A stretch of 64,000 nucleotides of DNA, from positions 1-64,000 of the forward strand of contig NZ_LR134327.1 of the NCBI RefSeq assembly GCF_900636915.1, read 5' to 3'. Below, piece after piece: positions 27,927 to 37,867 of this stretch. Every line of letters begins with the position of its first letter. Positions within the stretch are counted from its first letter, which is position 1. Position numbers and translations under genes: made by a program. Source of the stretch: Aggregatibacter aphrophilus ATCC 33389 (GTDB lineage Bacteria > Pseudomonadota > Gammaproteobacteria > Enterobacterales > Pasteurellaceae). The notes below the pieces were generated by a model. That model was not told the origin of the DNA and made no database searches. It worked only from the letters and a program-made list of their open reading frames with translations.

Positions 27927-28916
27927 TTATCCTTCAAATACGTCGGTAATAAGACGGGTCAAACCGTCCAATAAAATTAATTCCTGATTCACTGCATTAA
28001 TCGTCTGCAAATCCGACCGCACTTTTTGCACAATATTGCCGGCCTGCAATAATGCGGGGGCAGAAAGCCCTTGCGCAAATTGAACCACGCCGCGTTCAAT
28101 ATCCTGACAAATCCAACCGCTTTTCACCTGCAATTTTGCTTTTAGTGCATCACTTAAAAAAGCCAACAACCAATCCAGTTGCTGCAATGCCGTGTCTTTT
28201 TCTTTGGCAAAAAAAGGTAATAACTCGAGTGGTGAACGGCGGCGATAAAATACCCAAAATTGACGCAAAAATTCACGTCGTTGTTCTAATTGGTTTTGTT
28301 GCAACATCGCAAGCGCCAACAGCGGGCGCCCATAGTTCACGCGAAGTGCGGTCAACATTTCAAGTGTTTCTGCAGAAACCTGCGATTGCAACCACTGCAA
28401 CGCAACTTCCGTCTCCGGCGGCAACAGATTCCACACTTGGCAACGGCTATAAATCGTTGGCAACAAAGTGGTTTGTATATCGCAATGTAAAATGAAATAG
28501 GTGTTTGGGCGAGGCTCTTCCAGTGTTTTTAAAATAGCATTGGCAGCCGCTTCTGTTAGGCGATGAGCCTGCTCAATATAAATCACCTTATTACCATTTT
28601 GTTGCGCATGCTGAGTGGCCTGTTCATTCATGGCACGAATTTGATCAACGCCGATGTCTTTATTCTCTATGGGCGCGATATGTTGGAAATCGGGATGACT
28701 ATTGGCCTGCATTAAATGACAAGAATGACATTGACCACAAGCCTCGTCACCGTTTGGCGTAAGACACATTAAACGCTGTGCTAACGCCTCACATAATTGC
28801 GCCACGCCAAGGCCAACATCAGCACGGAGCAACAACGCATGATGCCCCAAGGCTTCATCAAAAGCCCCTGTAATTTTATGATAGGTAGGCGCAAGCCAAG
28901 GGTATAAGGAAATCAT
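27927..28916 (-). CDS. holB: DNA polymerase III delta' subunit
   Basis: 329 residues from [20 protein letters not shown], start overlapping the tmk stop as ATGA. AAA+ clamp-loader fold with the zinc module [33 protein letters not shown] and the sensor/SRC-type motif TIYSRCQVW. It is the stator of the clamp loader that opens the sliding clamp. The P-loop is degenerate, as expected for delta'. Confidence 0.95.
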   Translation of the reverse strand: MISLYPWLAPTYHKITGAFDEALGHHALLLRADVGLGVAQLCEALAQRLMCLTPNGDEACGQCHSCHLMQANSHPDFQHIAPIENKDIGVDQIRAMNEQATQHAQQNGNKVIYIEQAHRLTEAAANAILKTLEEPRPNTYFILHCDIQTTLLPTIYSRCQVWNLLPPETEVALQWLQSQVSAETLEMLTALRVNYGRPLLALAMLQQNQLEQRREFLRQFWVFYRRRSPLELLPFFAKEKDTALQQLDWLLAFLSDALKAKLQVKSGWICQDIERGVVQFAQGLSAPALLQAGNIVQKVRSDLQTINAVNQELILLDGLTRLITDVFEG

Positions 28917-29545
28917 CTTGAAAGGGAAATCCACCAATTTTTGACCGCACTTTGAATGTCGGCCTTCACTTGCTCAACGGGTTGTTCCGCATTGATAATC
29001 ACTGCCTTGGGGTTGTCTTTCACTAACGCCAAATAACGTGCTCGAGTGCGGTGGAAAAAATCTAAGTTTTGCTGTTCGATACGATCCAATTCGCCACGAC
29101 CACGGGCGCGAGCCAACCCCACAGCCGGATCAATATCCAAATACAGCGTTAAATCCGGTTCAAAATCGCCTAAAATGGTTTCCTTAAGGCTTTGAAGCAA
29201 ACGTTGTTCGAGTTGGCGACCACCACCTTGATAGGCTTGGGAAGACATGTCATGACGATCACCGACTACCCATTTGCCCTGAGCCAAAGCGGGCTTAATG
29301 ACATTTTCCACCAATTGAATACGGGCGGCATATAACATTAATAATTCGGCTTTATCCGTTACCGGCTCTTCCGTTTCATGTTTAATGAGGTAGCGCAATT
29401 TTTCTGCTAAAGGCGTGCCGCCGGGCTCGCGGGTAAACACCACATCATCAATGCCCAATTCTTTCAAAACATCCACTACACATTGATGGGCAGTGGATTT
29501 GCCTGCGCCTTCCAAGCCTTCGATAACAATAAATTTACCGGCCAT
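28913..29545 (-). CDS. tmk: Thymidylate kinase
   Basis: 210 residues from [20 protein letters not shown], the start being set by the P-loop distance and by mltG ending at 29547. The DRx-type motif [18 protein letters not shown] and the LID region ([12 protein letters not shown]) are present. It phosphorylates dTMP to dTDP. Translationally coupled to holB. Confidence 0.96.
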   Translation of the reverse strand: MAGKFIVIEGLEGAGKSTAHQCVVDVLKELGIDDVVFTREPGGTPLAEKLRYLIKHETEEPVTDKAELLMLYAARIQLVENVIKPALAQGKWVVGDRHDMSSQAYQGGGRQLEQRLLQSLKETILGDFEPDLTLYLDIDPAVGLARARGRGELDRIEQQNLDFFHRTRARYLALVKDNPKAVIINAEQPVEQVKADIQSAVKNWWISLSR

Positions 29546-29546
29546 A

Positions 29547-30593
29547 TTATTTCCTGTTTTGTTCACGATACCAGCGCAAATAGTCTTGTACCGCTTTATT
29601 GTGTTCATTGAGATTACGACTAAATTTATGGCCGCCCGAACCGTCCGCCACAAAATAATAAAATTCCGTTTGCGCCGGATGAGCTACTGCCTGCAAGGCC
29701 TCTTCACTTGGCATTGCAATAGGCGTTGGTGGCAAACCGTCAATGACATAAGTATTATAAGGTGTCGGCGTTTCTAAATCTTTTTTGCGAATATTGCCGT
29801 TATAATTATCCCCCATACCGTAGATCACCGTAGGGTCGGTTTGCAATTTCATTTTGGCGTTTAAGCGATTGATAAACACGGATGCAATTTGTGGACGCTC
29901 TGCCGCCACGCCCGATTCTTTTTCCACAATCGAGGCCAAAATAAGCATTTCGTAAGGATCAGCTAACGGCAGATTTTTATCCCGTCCATTCCATGCTTTA
30001 TCTAAAGCCTTTTTCATACGTTCCACTGAACGTTGCAACAAATCTAAATCGGTGGAGTTCGGTGTGTAATTGTAAGTATCGGGGTAAATCCAACCGTCGA
30101 TAATATGGCTTTCAGTTAAATTTTTATTGAGGTTGGTATCCATAGCAAGCATCCCAAAAACCTCGTCATTAGACTTGCCCTGCAAAGTTTGTTTTAAGTG
30201 CGGTGCATTTTCGAGACGTTTTCGTATAGTTTTGAAGGTTTCGCCTTCAACGAAGGTCAGTGAAAATTGCGCTTCTTTGCCGGAATTCAGCAACTTCAGT
30301 AAATCTTCCACGGTTTTTACACCGTTAAGAGAATAGGTTCCTGCCTTCACTTTGTTGAGTTCGGGATGTAATTTCAACAACCAAGGCAACAGCGCAGCAT
30401 TATCCAAAATACGTTCTTTTTCCAACAAACTAACCAATTTATTGCCTGTTGTGCCACGTTCTATGGTTAATAATTGATCGTTTTGCACATTCACCGGTTG
30501 TTGCACAAATTGTTGTAACTGCTGAAATCCCCAAAATCCTGCGCCGGCTAAAACGACAATCAAAAATAAAATAAATACACAAAATTTTTTCAT
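29547..30593 (-). CDS. mltG: Endolytic murein transglycosylase MltG
   Basis: 348 residues. One N-terminal transmembrane anchor (about 5-25), a LysM-like stretch (about 40-90) and the YceG catalytic domain with [20 protein letters not shown] (catalytic Glu) and [13 protein letters not shown]. It cuts nascent glycan strands at the inner membrane and sets chain length. First gene of the operon with tmk, holB and tatD. A USS lies in the coding region near 30,195. Confidence 0.95.
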   Translation of the reverse strand: MKKFCVFILFLIVVLAGAGFWGFQQLQQFVQQPVNVQNDQLLTIERGTTGNKLVSLLEKERILDNAALLPWLLKLHPELNKVKAGTYSLNGVKTVEDLLKLLNSGKEAQFSLTFVEGETFKTIRKRLENAPHLKQTLQGKSNDEVFGMLAMDTNLNKNLTESHIIDGWIYPDTYNYTPNSTDLDLLQRSVERMKKALDKAWNGRDKNLPLADPYEMLILASIVEKESGVAAERPQIASVFINRLNAKMKLQTDPTVIYGMGDNYNGNIRKKDLETPTPYNTYVIDGLPPTPIAMPSEEALQAVAHPAQTEFYYFVADGSGGHKFSRNLNEHNKAVQDYLRWYREQNRK

Positions 30594-30672
30594 AAATAAA
30601 AACCTTAAGTTATTTGCTATTAAGGTGATAAAAAGTTGCAGAATTATAGCATAAGATTGAGATATAAAGAAA

Positions 30673-30696
30673 AAGAGCCTTATATTGAAGGCTCTT
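30673..30696 (-). terminator. Terminator of the glnB-permease transcript
   Basis: AAGAGCCTT ATATTG AAGGCTCTT; on the minus strand the stem is followed by TTTTCTTT. It lies 9 bases after the stop of the AI-2E family gene. Confidence 0.82.
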
Positions 30697-30704
30697 ACAA
30701 CACA

Positions 30705-31760
30705 TTATTTATTAGTGGGAAGGCTTGATGAATCACTCAACAGCGCAGCATATTTTGCCGTTGTAGGGCTCGCTTCTAAAGCGATTTTCAACGCCATGGT
30801 TAACGGCACGGAAAGCAACATCCCTACGGTACCCAATAACCATCCCCAAAACAATAAAGACAAAAATACCACCAAAGTGGAAAGACCGAGTTTTTTACCC
30901 ATTAAGCGAGGTTCAAGGGCGCTGCCGATGCCAACGTTAATCACCACCACGCCGACCAACACGCCCAAGCCGACAATAAAACCATTCAATAATAATGCCT
31001 GCACAATGATCGGCACGGCGGCAATAATGGAACCGATATTTGGAATGTAGTTTAACAAGAAACTGAGCGTTGCCCACAAGATCGCATATTGCACGCCCGC
31101 CACTTCTAACAACACCCAAACACAAATGGCTGTCAGCAAGCTCATCATGGTTTTAACGCCAAGATAACTCATAATGCCGTTTAAAATACGATCTAAATAA
31201 AGTTCTTGTTGTCCCACATTATTCGGATCATCACTAAACGCCACAACAAATTTATGTTTGGCATAAGGCGCTTCCAACAACATGAAAATCACCACTAACA
31301 ATAACACGAAGGTGTTGGTGACTACACCGGAGAAACTCAAAAATACACGTCGAACAAAATTCATGATCACACTTGGATCAAAATTATCCATAATGCTTTT
31401 TTCTGAAATATCTAACGGAATTTTCATCTCTTGCGCCAATCCCACCAAGCTATTTACCCGTTCAGCCAATAATAGACGATATTGCGGAATTGATTGGCTA
31501 AATTCTTGAATTGCGCTGTTAATTAACCCGAAAAGGAAGAAAAAGATCACAAAAATTAACAATAACAATGATGTAATGGCTAACCAATAGGGCACTTTTT
31601 TCGACGTTAAATAATTCAGTAACGGCGAACAAATAATGGCGATAAATAAGGATAACAGAAACGGCACCGCAATTTCCGATGCGGCTTTAATGCCTGCCAA
31701 AATAATGACGATAGCAGCTAAAGCCACCAAGCCTTTGAATAATGAAGAGGATTTTGTCAT
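30705..31760 (-). CDS. AI-2E family transporter
   Basis: 351 residues with about seven or eight hydrophobic segments and the family's typical N-terminus (two close segments from about 10-45) and the C-terminal block NYIPNIGSIIAAVPIIVQAL. Members include TqsA (autoinducer-2 export) and PerM; which one this is cannot be decided. It starts 4 bases after glnB, so both are co-transcribed, an unusual partner for a PII protein. Confidence 0.83.
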   Translation of the reverse strand: MTKSSSLFKGLVALAAIVIILAGIKAASEIAVPFLLSLFIAIICSPLLNYLTSKKVPYWLAITSLLLLIFVIFFFLFGLINSAIQEFSQSIPQYRLLLAERVNSLVGLAQEMKIPLDISEKSIMDNFDPSVIMNFVRRVFLSFSGVVTNTFVLLLVVIFMLLEAPYAKHKFVVAFSDDPNNVGQQELYLDRILNGIMSYLGVKTMMSLLTAICVWVLLEVAGVQYAILWATLSFLLNYIPNIGSIIAAVPIIVQALLLNGFIVGLGVLVGVVVINVGIGSALEPRLMGKKLGLSTLVVFLSLLFWGWLLGTVGMLLSVPLTMALKIALEASPTTAKYAALLSDSSSLPTNK

Positions 31761-31763
31761 AAG

Positions 31764-32264
<501 letters not shown>

Positions 32265-32313
32265 CTACAAAACATCAACTTTCCCCCATCACGCTCAACC
32301 CAAAGGAAATCTT

Positions 32314-33132
32314 ATGGCATATCAAGTGATCGCTTTCGATCTCGATGGCACATTATTAAACAGCCAAGGCAATATTCTCCCTGCCAGTAAACGCGCTATT
32401 CAACGGGCTCGGGAACAGGGTATCAACGTGGTTTTCGTCACCGGACGCCACCATACTGCCGTAAAACCTTATTATCATGAAGTGGATTTGGATACGCCGA
32501 TTATTTGTTGCAACGGCACTTATCTGTATTATCCGCAAACCGATGAAGTGAAATTTGCCAATCCGCTTTCCTCCGAAAAATGCCATAAAGTCATTGATAT
32601 TGCAGACAAATTCGACACTCATTTGCTCATGTATAGCCGTGACGCGATGAACTATACCCGTTTAAATCCGCACATGGAAAAATTCACTCAATGGGTGATG
32701 AATTGCGGGCCTGAGGTGCGCCCAAACGTGCGTTTAGTTACTGATTTCAGAGAAATCATTGATAATCCCAAAGAGAACATTTGGAAATTTGTCATCAGCT
32801 CACCCGATCGACAAGCCATAGAAAATGCAGTCAGTGCCTTACCTGACTCAGAATTCAGTTGCGAATGGTCTTGGGTTGATCGTGTGGATGTCGCCAATAT
32901 CGGCAACAGCAAAGGCGCGCGTCTGCTTGATTTGCTGAAGCTATGGAATGTTGAACCACAAAATGTCATTGCTTTTGGCGATAACCACAACGACATCAGT
33001 ATGCTCACCGCGGTTGGTCTCGGCGTTGCCATGGGTAATGCGGAAGAGGCGGTGAAAGCGCAGACCAAACGGGTTATCGGCTCAAACGACAGCGATAGCA
33101 TCGCCCGATTAATTGAAGAGATGCTTGGCTAA
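32314..33132 (+). CDS. Cof-type HAD-IIB sugar-phosphate phosphatase
   Basis: 272 residues. HAD motif I FDLDGTLLNSQG, motif II FVTGRH, motif III/IV AFGDNHNDISML and VAMGNAEEAVK, with a C2-type cap in between. This subfamily dephosphorylates sugar phosphates and related small metabolites in the cytoplasm. It resembles the E. coli YidA/YbiV/Cof group without a confident one-to-one match. Confidence 0.88.
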   Translation: MAYQVIAFDLDGTLLNSQGNILPASKRAIQRAREQGINVVFVTGRHHTAVKPYYHEVDLDTPIICCNGTYLYYPQTDEVKFANPLSSEKCHKVIDIADKFDTHLLMYSRDAMNYTRLNPHMEKFTQWVMNCGPEVRPNVRLVTDFREIIDNPKENIWKFVISSPDRQAIENAVSALPDSEFSCEWSWVDRVDVANIGNSKGARLLDLLKLWNVEPQNVIAFGDNHNDISMLTAVGLGVAMGNAEEAVKAQTKRVIGSNDSDSIARLIEEMLG

Positions 33133-33136
33133 GATC

Positions 33137-33174
33137 AAAAACGGTATTCACTCACTATGACTGAATACCGTTTT
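33137..33174 (+). terminator. Terminator after the HAD gene
   Basis: AAAAACGGTATTCA ... TGAATACCGTTTT stem with a T-rich tail, 5 bases after the stop. Confidence 0.85.
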
Positions 33175-33262
33175 CGTTTTAATGCTTTTGAAAAAAACGC
33201 CGTCAAAAATGACCGCACTTTTACTAAAACCATCTCAGCCTCAAAGCGCGGTCAATTTTTCG

Positions 33263-34417
33263 TTATTTTGTTGGTTTCTTCGGCATCCCAGTTTTCTCAT
33301 CTAACCCTGTATCGCCGTTTAATCCTGCCTGCCAAGCCAAATGACGAACAAGGGCTTCATCCGGTTTAGGCGGGGCTTCTCCTTCAAACCAGCGTTGAAA
33401 GGCGATTTTACCGTCCCATTTCGGCAATGGAGCTGGCGGTAATGGCACGATGTCATCTAGGTCGGGAACTTTGGGTTGGAGGTAGTCTTTATCAGATAAA
33501 TACCTTGCAATAGCTTTATATCGTTTAGATCTTTCCAGATCTTCTTGCAAGTTTAAAAAATACATATCGTCTTCTTTTTGACTTCCTCCAAAACCATTTG
33601 ATAAATAACGGGCAGAAGCTGCGTTTCCATTTTTAACGCCTTGATAAAAAGCCTTTACTGCATCCTTGTAATCTTTATCACTCTGAAGATGAATACCTAA
33701 GAAATTTGAAGCGATACCTAATCCTTGCTCTGAGGCACAAGAACGTAATTGTTTAATCATATTTAGGCGCATTTGCAAGGTTTCTTCATCATTAATATCA
33801 CCTAACATTTCCGAAACAACATACTGCGCTTCCCGACTCCCCAAGTCTGCCGCTTTACGAAGATAGGCATACTTGCCATCTTTCTCCGTACGTACACCGT
33901 AGCCTACATCCAAATAACCGTACAGATTATAATACGCAGTGGCAGGCAGTTGTTTTGCCAGTTCTTCATTAAGGTTATGTACTTCTGTTTGCGGCATATC
34001 GGAGCTAATTCGTCCACTTTTTAGTAAATACTGTAAACGAATATTTGCTTTGTAATCGCCATTCATTGCTGCAATTCGATAATAGCGTGCCAACCCATTC
34101 CATACTGCATCCCCTTTTTTACCCGTCCACATATTGTGTAAGTCATGGTAAAGCGCGTAGTTATATAGCTGTTGGGTTTCTTGTGATAATTCCGGCCTTT
34201 CTTCATGTTTGCAAACAAATTCTAAATTTGCTTGTAATTGTTCCATTTTTTCCATTTTGATTTTTCTCGCTTTGTATTCGTCAATAACTCCGGGGGAAGT
34301 CGAGTGTCCGGCACCACCTAAATCAACACCTTCAAATAAACTCATGCCTGCCCATATTGCCAGCACAATCAAGACCGTCATGATAATGACGATGATTTTA
34401 AAAATACGTGCTACCAT
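33263..34417 (-). CDS. Sel1-like membrane-anchored immunity protein, copy 2 (Tli5-type)
   Basis: 384 residues. An N-terminal transmembrane anchor (about 5-27, IFKIIVIIMTVLIVLAIWAG) leaves the rest periplasmic. Sel1/TPR-like helical repeats follow (e.g. YRIAAMNGDYKANIRLQYLL, LRKAADLGSREAQYVVSEML), and the C-terminus is proline-rich. It is about 80-85% identical by eye to the neighbouring gene, with almost all differences in the middle (about residues 205-300). Sel1-repeat proteins are the known partners of Tle5/PldB phospholipase D effectors. Probably a tandem duplicate whose middle has diverged to fit another effector allele. Confidence 0.75.
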   Translation of the reverse strand: MVARIFKIIVIIMTVLIVLAIWAGMSLFEGVDLGGAGHSTSPGVIDEYKARKIKMEKMEQLQANLEFVCKHEERPELSQETQQLYNYALYHDLHNMWTGKKGDAVWNGLARYYRIAAMNGDYKANIRLQYLLKSGRISSDMPQTEVHNLNEELAKQLPATAYYNLYGYLDVGYGVRTEKDGKYAYLRKAADLGSREAQYVVSEMLGDINDEETLQMRLNMIKQLRSCASEQGLGIASNFLGIHLQSDKDYKDAVKAFYQGVKNGNAASARYLSNGFGGSQKEDDMYFLNLQEDLERSKRYKAIARYLSDKDYLQPKVPDLDDIVPLPPAPLPKWDGKIAFQRWFEGEAPPKPDEALVRHLAWQAGLNGDTGLDEKTGMPKKPTK

Positions 34418-34529
34418 TAGTCACTCCGGGAAATAGCAAGAAAAAAATGGAAAATATCTATTATAAAACACCCTAAAAAACCACCGTACTTTTAAACCAT
34501 TCAGCTCAAAAGTGCGGTTAATTTTTTAA

Positions 34530-35684
34530 TCATTTTGTTGGTTTCTTCGGCATGCCGTTTTTTTCGTCTAAACCAGTATCACCGTTTAACCCAGCCTGCC
34601 ATGCCAAACGACGCACCAGGGCTTCATCAGGTTTGGGCGGGGCTTCCCCTTCATACCAACGCTGAAAGGCGATTTTACCGTCCCATTCCGGCAATGGCGC
34701 TGGAGGCAATGGCACAATATCATCCAAATCAGGAACTTTGGGTTGGAGATAGTCTTTTTCATAAAGGTAATCACCGATAATTTTATAACGACGAGAACGT
34801 TCAGAATCTTCTGATAAATTTAGAAAATCCATATCGCCATCCTTTTGTTTGCCACTAAATGCTTCTTCCAACCGACTTGCAGAAGAGGAACTGCCATTCT
34901 TTGTTCCTTGATGAAACACTTCCAATGCTTGTTGGTATTCGTTCTTTCTTTGAAGTCCAATACCTAACATAACTGATGCTTGACCTAATCCTTGCTCTGA
35001 AGCACAAGCCAACAATTGGTCATAGATTTTTAAACGCAACGGTCTTGTTTCTTCATCATTAATATCAGTTAATATATCCCCAACGACATATTGTGCCTCG
35101 CGACTCCCTAAATCCGCTGCTTTACGAAGATAGGCGTACTTGCCATCTTTCTCCGTACGTACACCATAGCCCACATCCAAATAACCATACAAATTATAAT
35201 ACGCAGTGGCAGGCAATTGTTTGGCCAGTTCTTCATTGAGATTATGCACTTCCGTTTGTGGCATATCGGAGCTAATGCGTCCGCTTTTCAGTAAATACTG
35301 TAAACGAATATTGGCTTTGTAATCGCCATTCATTGCTGCAATTCGATAATAACGTGCCAACCCATTCCAGACCTCATCGCCCCGCTTGCCCGTCCACATA
35401 TTATGCAGGTCGTGATAAAGCGCGTAGTTATAGAGTTGTTGGGTTTCTTGTGATAATTCAGGTTTTTCTTCGTGTTTGCAAACAAATTCTAAATTTGCTT
35501 GTAATTGTTCCATTTTTTCCATTTTGATTTTTCTCGCTTTGTATTCGTCAATAACTCCGGGTGAAGTCGAGTGTCCGGTACCACCTAAATCAACACCTTT
35601 AAATAAACTCATGCCGACCCAAATCACCAAAACAATCAAGGCAATCATAGCAATAACGATGATTTTAAAAATTCGTGCTACCAT
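34530..35684 (-). CDS. Sel1-like membrane-anchored immunity protein, copy 1 (Tli5-type)
   Basis: 384 residues from MVARIFKIIVIAMIALIVLV; a start three codons earlier is possible, but the sister gene begins at this methionine. One N-terminal membrane anchor, then Sel1-like repeats facing the periplasm. It starts 2 bases after the phospholipase effector stop, the usual effector-immunity arrangement. It should bind and block the phospholipase D when it arrives in the periplasm from kin cells. The middle (about 205-300) differs most from the downstream copy. A USS-bearing spacer of about 110 bases separates the copies. Confidence 0.78.
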   Translation of the reverse strand: MVARIFKIIVIAMIALIVLVIWVGMSLFKGVDLGGTGHSTSPGVIDEYKARKIKMEKMEQLQANLEFVCKHEEKPELSQETQQLYNYALYHDLHNMWTGKRGDEVWNGLARYYRIAAMNGDYKANIRLQYLLKSGRISSDMPQTEVHNLNEELAKQLPATAYYNLYGYLDVGYGVRTEKDGKYAYLRKAADLGSREAQYVVGDILTDINDEETRPLRLKIYDQLLACASEQGLGQASVMLGIGLQRKNEYQQALEVFHQGTKNGSSSSASRLEEAFSGKQKDGDMDFLNLSEDSERSRRYKIIGDYLYEKDYLQPKVPDLDDIVPLPPAPLPEWDGKIAFQRWYEGEAPPKPDEALVRRLAWQAGLNGDTGLDEKNGMPKKPTK

Positions 35685-35685
35685 T

Positions 35686-37864
35686 TTAGTCACTCCGACT
35701 TACTTTAGGATCATCACGGCTAAATTCCCGTAAAGCACATTCCGGAGAATTTCCATCTTTTTGAGATCTTTTGTTTGCTTCAATTAATTTTCCCCATTTT
35801 TTAAATGCCTCTTTTGCCACCGCATAATCATGCATATCATCGGGATTCGCCGCGCTATTCTTATTAGTATGTAAATCCCATAAGCGTTTGCGCAGCCCTT
35901 CCGCCACATCAGCGCATTCCATAATAATGCCCAATTCCGTATCCACCTGCATACTGCGGGTGTTTAAGTTCGCCGAACTGATGACGGTGAAGACGTCGTC
36001 CATAATAGTCACCTTGGAATGCACATAGACTTCCGCCGGTGTATCTTTGCCGTTTTTCTTATAAGTATGTACATATTTGCCGTTCTCATCTTTCGGCATT
36101 AAGGTGCAGATATGTGCTTTAATCCCCGGGGTGTCGCTGATTTCATAGCCTAACTCTTTTGTAAGATTTGGCTCTTCTTGTCCGAGCTCAGATGACTCAA
36201 TTTGATTGAGTTCACCTTCTTTTTTAGTCGGGCCCGCTTTTTCAGCCTCTTGCGTTTTTTGCTCCTCATGTTGCTTCGCTTTAATCTCGCCTATTTCCTT
36301 TTCAATTCTCTGAATTTCCTGCTGGTTTTTCTCAAACTCAGCGGCTGCAACAGCTTTTCCTTCAGCAGTAGGAGCTTTCATGCTTTCATTATATAAGCGG
36401 ACTTCACTTCTTTTCGCCATACCTAATTGAGTTTCAAGTTCATTTAACTTAATATTTCTCGCCACCCCAGGCATTACATCCTGCTTGCCCAATAATTTAA
36501 ACATTTCATTAGTAGTATAAGTTCCTGCACCGATACCTTCGTCAGAAGAATTCGTTACTGTGAACCAATGAATTGGCCCTTCTGTACGCCCGTTATTTTT
36601 AATTGTTTCCCAGTGGCTAATAAACTCTCTCACCAATGGCGGAAAACGAAAATACTGATTTTCTGTATAAATATAACTTGTGGTCTGTTTAATATTCTTT
36701 AAATAGACCTTCATGATATCTTCGATATTTGGTTGATCATAGGTACGAACAATTTGAGCCATCACAAGTTTGCTATCATCAACTAGTGATGGATTAGGCT
36801 GATAATGGTCACGCGTAAACGATTGTCGTTTCCCTGTAATACCAATATCAACGGGATCTTTTCCCCACTGTTTATTATTTTGCCGATCCCAAGATTGACA
36901 AAAATTATGATTAATATCCCATAACACTTGTCCAGTCACAATACTGGAAACATCCTGTAATGGCGTTGGGCTATTTTTCCCTTTATTTGGCAATGTAGTT
37001 TTTAACGAATGATTACTATCATCCCAATAGTTATCCACCATGTTATGCTCTAGCACAAATCCTACTGCAAGCTCAGGAATTTCATAATCTATTAATACAG
37101 TTTTTTGATGATGCGATTTAAATTTTTTTAATGCAAAATCATATGAACCATCAGTTAATGTGCCCTTACCATCGGGTAATTCCGTATCCTCAAAGCTATG
37201 ATTTACTTTTCTCCCATCTGGTAAAATCCTAGGCTTGAAATCTTCATTTTGTGGCGCTACTTTGCGGTTTTTATAAATTAAATTTGTACGTTTGGGGGAT
37301 TTTGTAAATTCAACTAACTTCTCATGTTTTTCTATTTCATGAGCTTCCCATACATGGACTATTCCATCAGTCTTAGCATTAACAATAACCTCATCTAACT
37401 CCCCTTGAATTGCTTCATACCACCCGATCATAGTCAACTTGCTCACTGGTAACTCCCTCAACCTTATCCTTTAACCAAACACCTGGTTTATTTCCCAAAT
37501 TAGCTTCACTAAATGTTTGAATATTCCCAGGTAAACTCCAGACCAAAATACGCACTTTTTTACCTTCAAGCGCTTTCTGAATCAATAAATCACCAATACA
37601 AGGGGATTTCCCATCTCGTTTAAAATGCATGGATGGTTGAAAGCCCCAAATTGCAATATCAATAGAATGCTGGGCATTTGCTATCCGATCATGTAATTCT
37701 TCAAATGCTTCTTTACCATTAACCAAGGCTTTAAACGTTGTTGGCACTGGTTCACTTCGAGTACCATTTTCAAATTTCTCAGCATCTTTCAAAAACCAAT
37801 TAAAATTTACGGTAGCGCATAGCTTACTTTCTGTTGTAGAAATCTGTTGTTTATTTTGACTCAT
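35686..37864 (-). pseudogene. tle5: Tle5-type phospholipase D T6SS effector, one frameshift
   Basis: Two frames form one protein of about 725 residues. The first (37864, MSQNKQQISTTESKLC) includes HSIDIAIWGFQPSM and KVRILVWSLPGN, typical of the PLD fold. The second carries both HKD motifs: HQKTVLID near 37,100 and HSKVTIMD near 36,020, followed by SSANLNTRS. The frames part at the CCC run 37422-37424; with one base fewer the junction reads DYDRWYEAIQG. No signal peptide, as expected for T6SS cargo. Tle5 enzymes hydrolyse phosphatidylethanolamine in the target's membrane. It follows a vgrG and precedes two immunity genes. Insert A to G runs or sequencing error cannot be separated here. Confidence 0.82.
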
Positions 37865-37867
37865 ATT

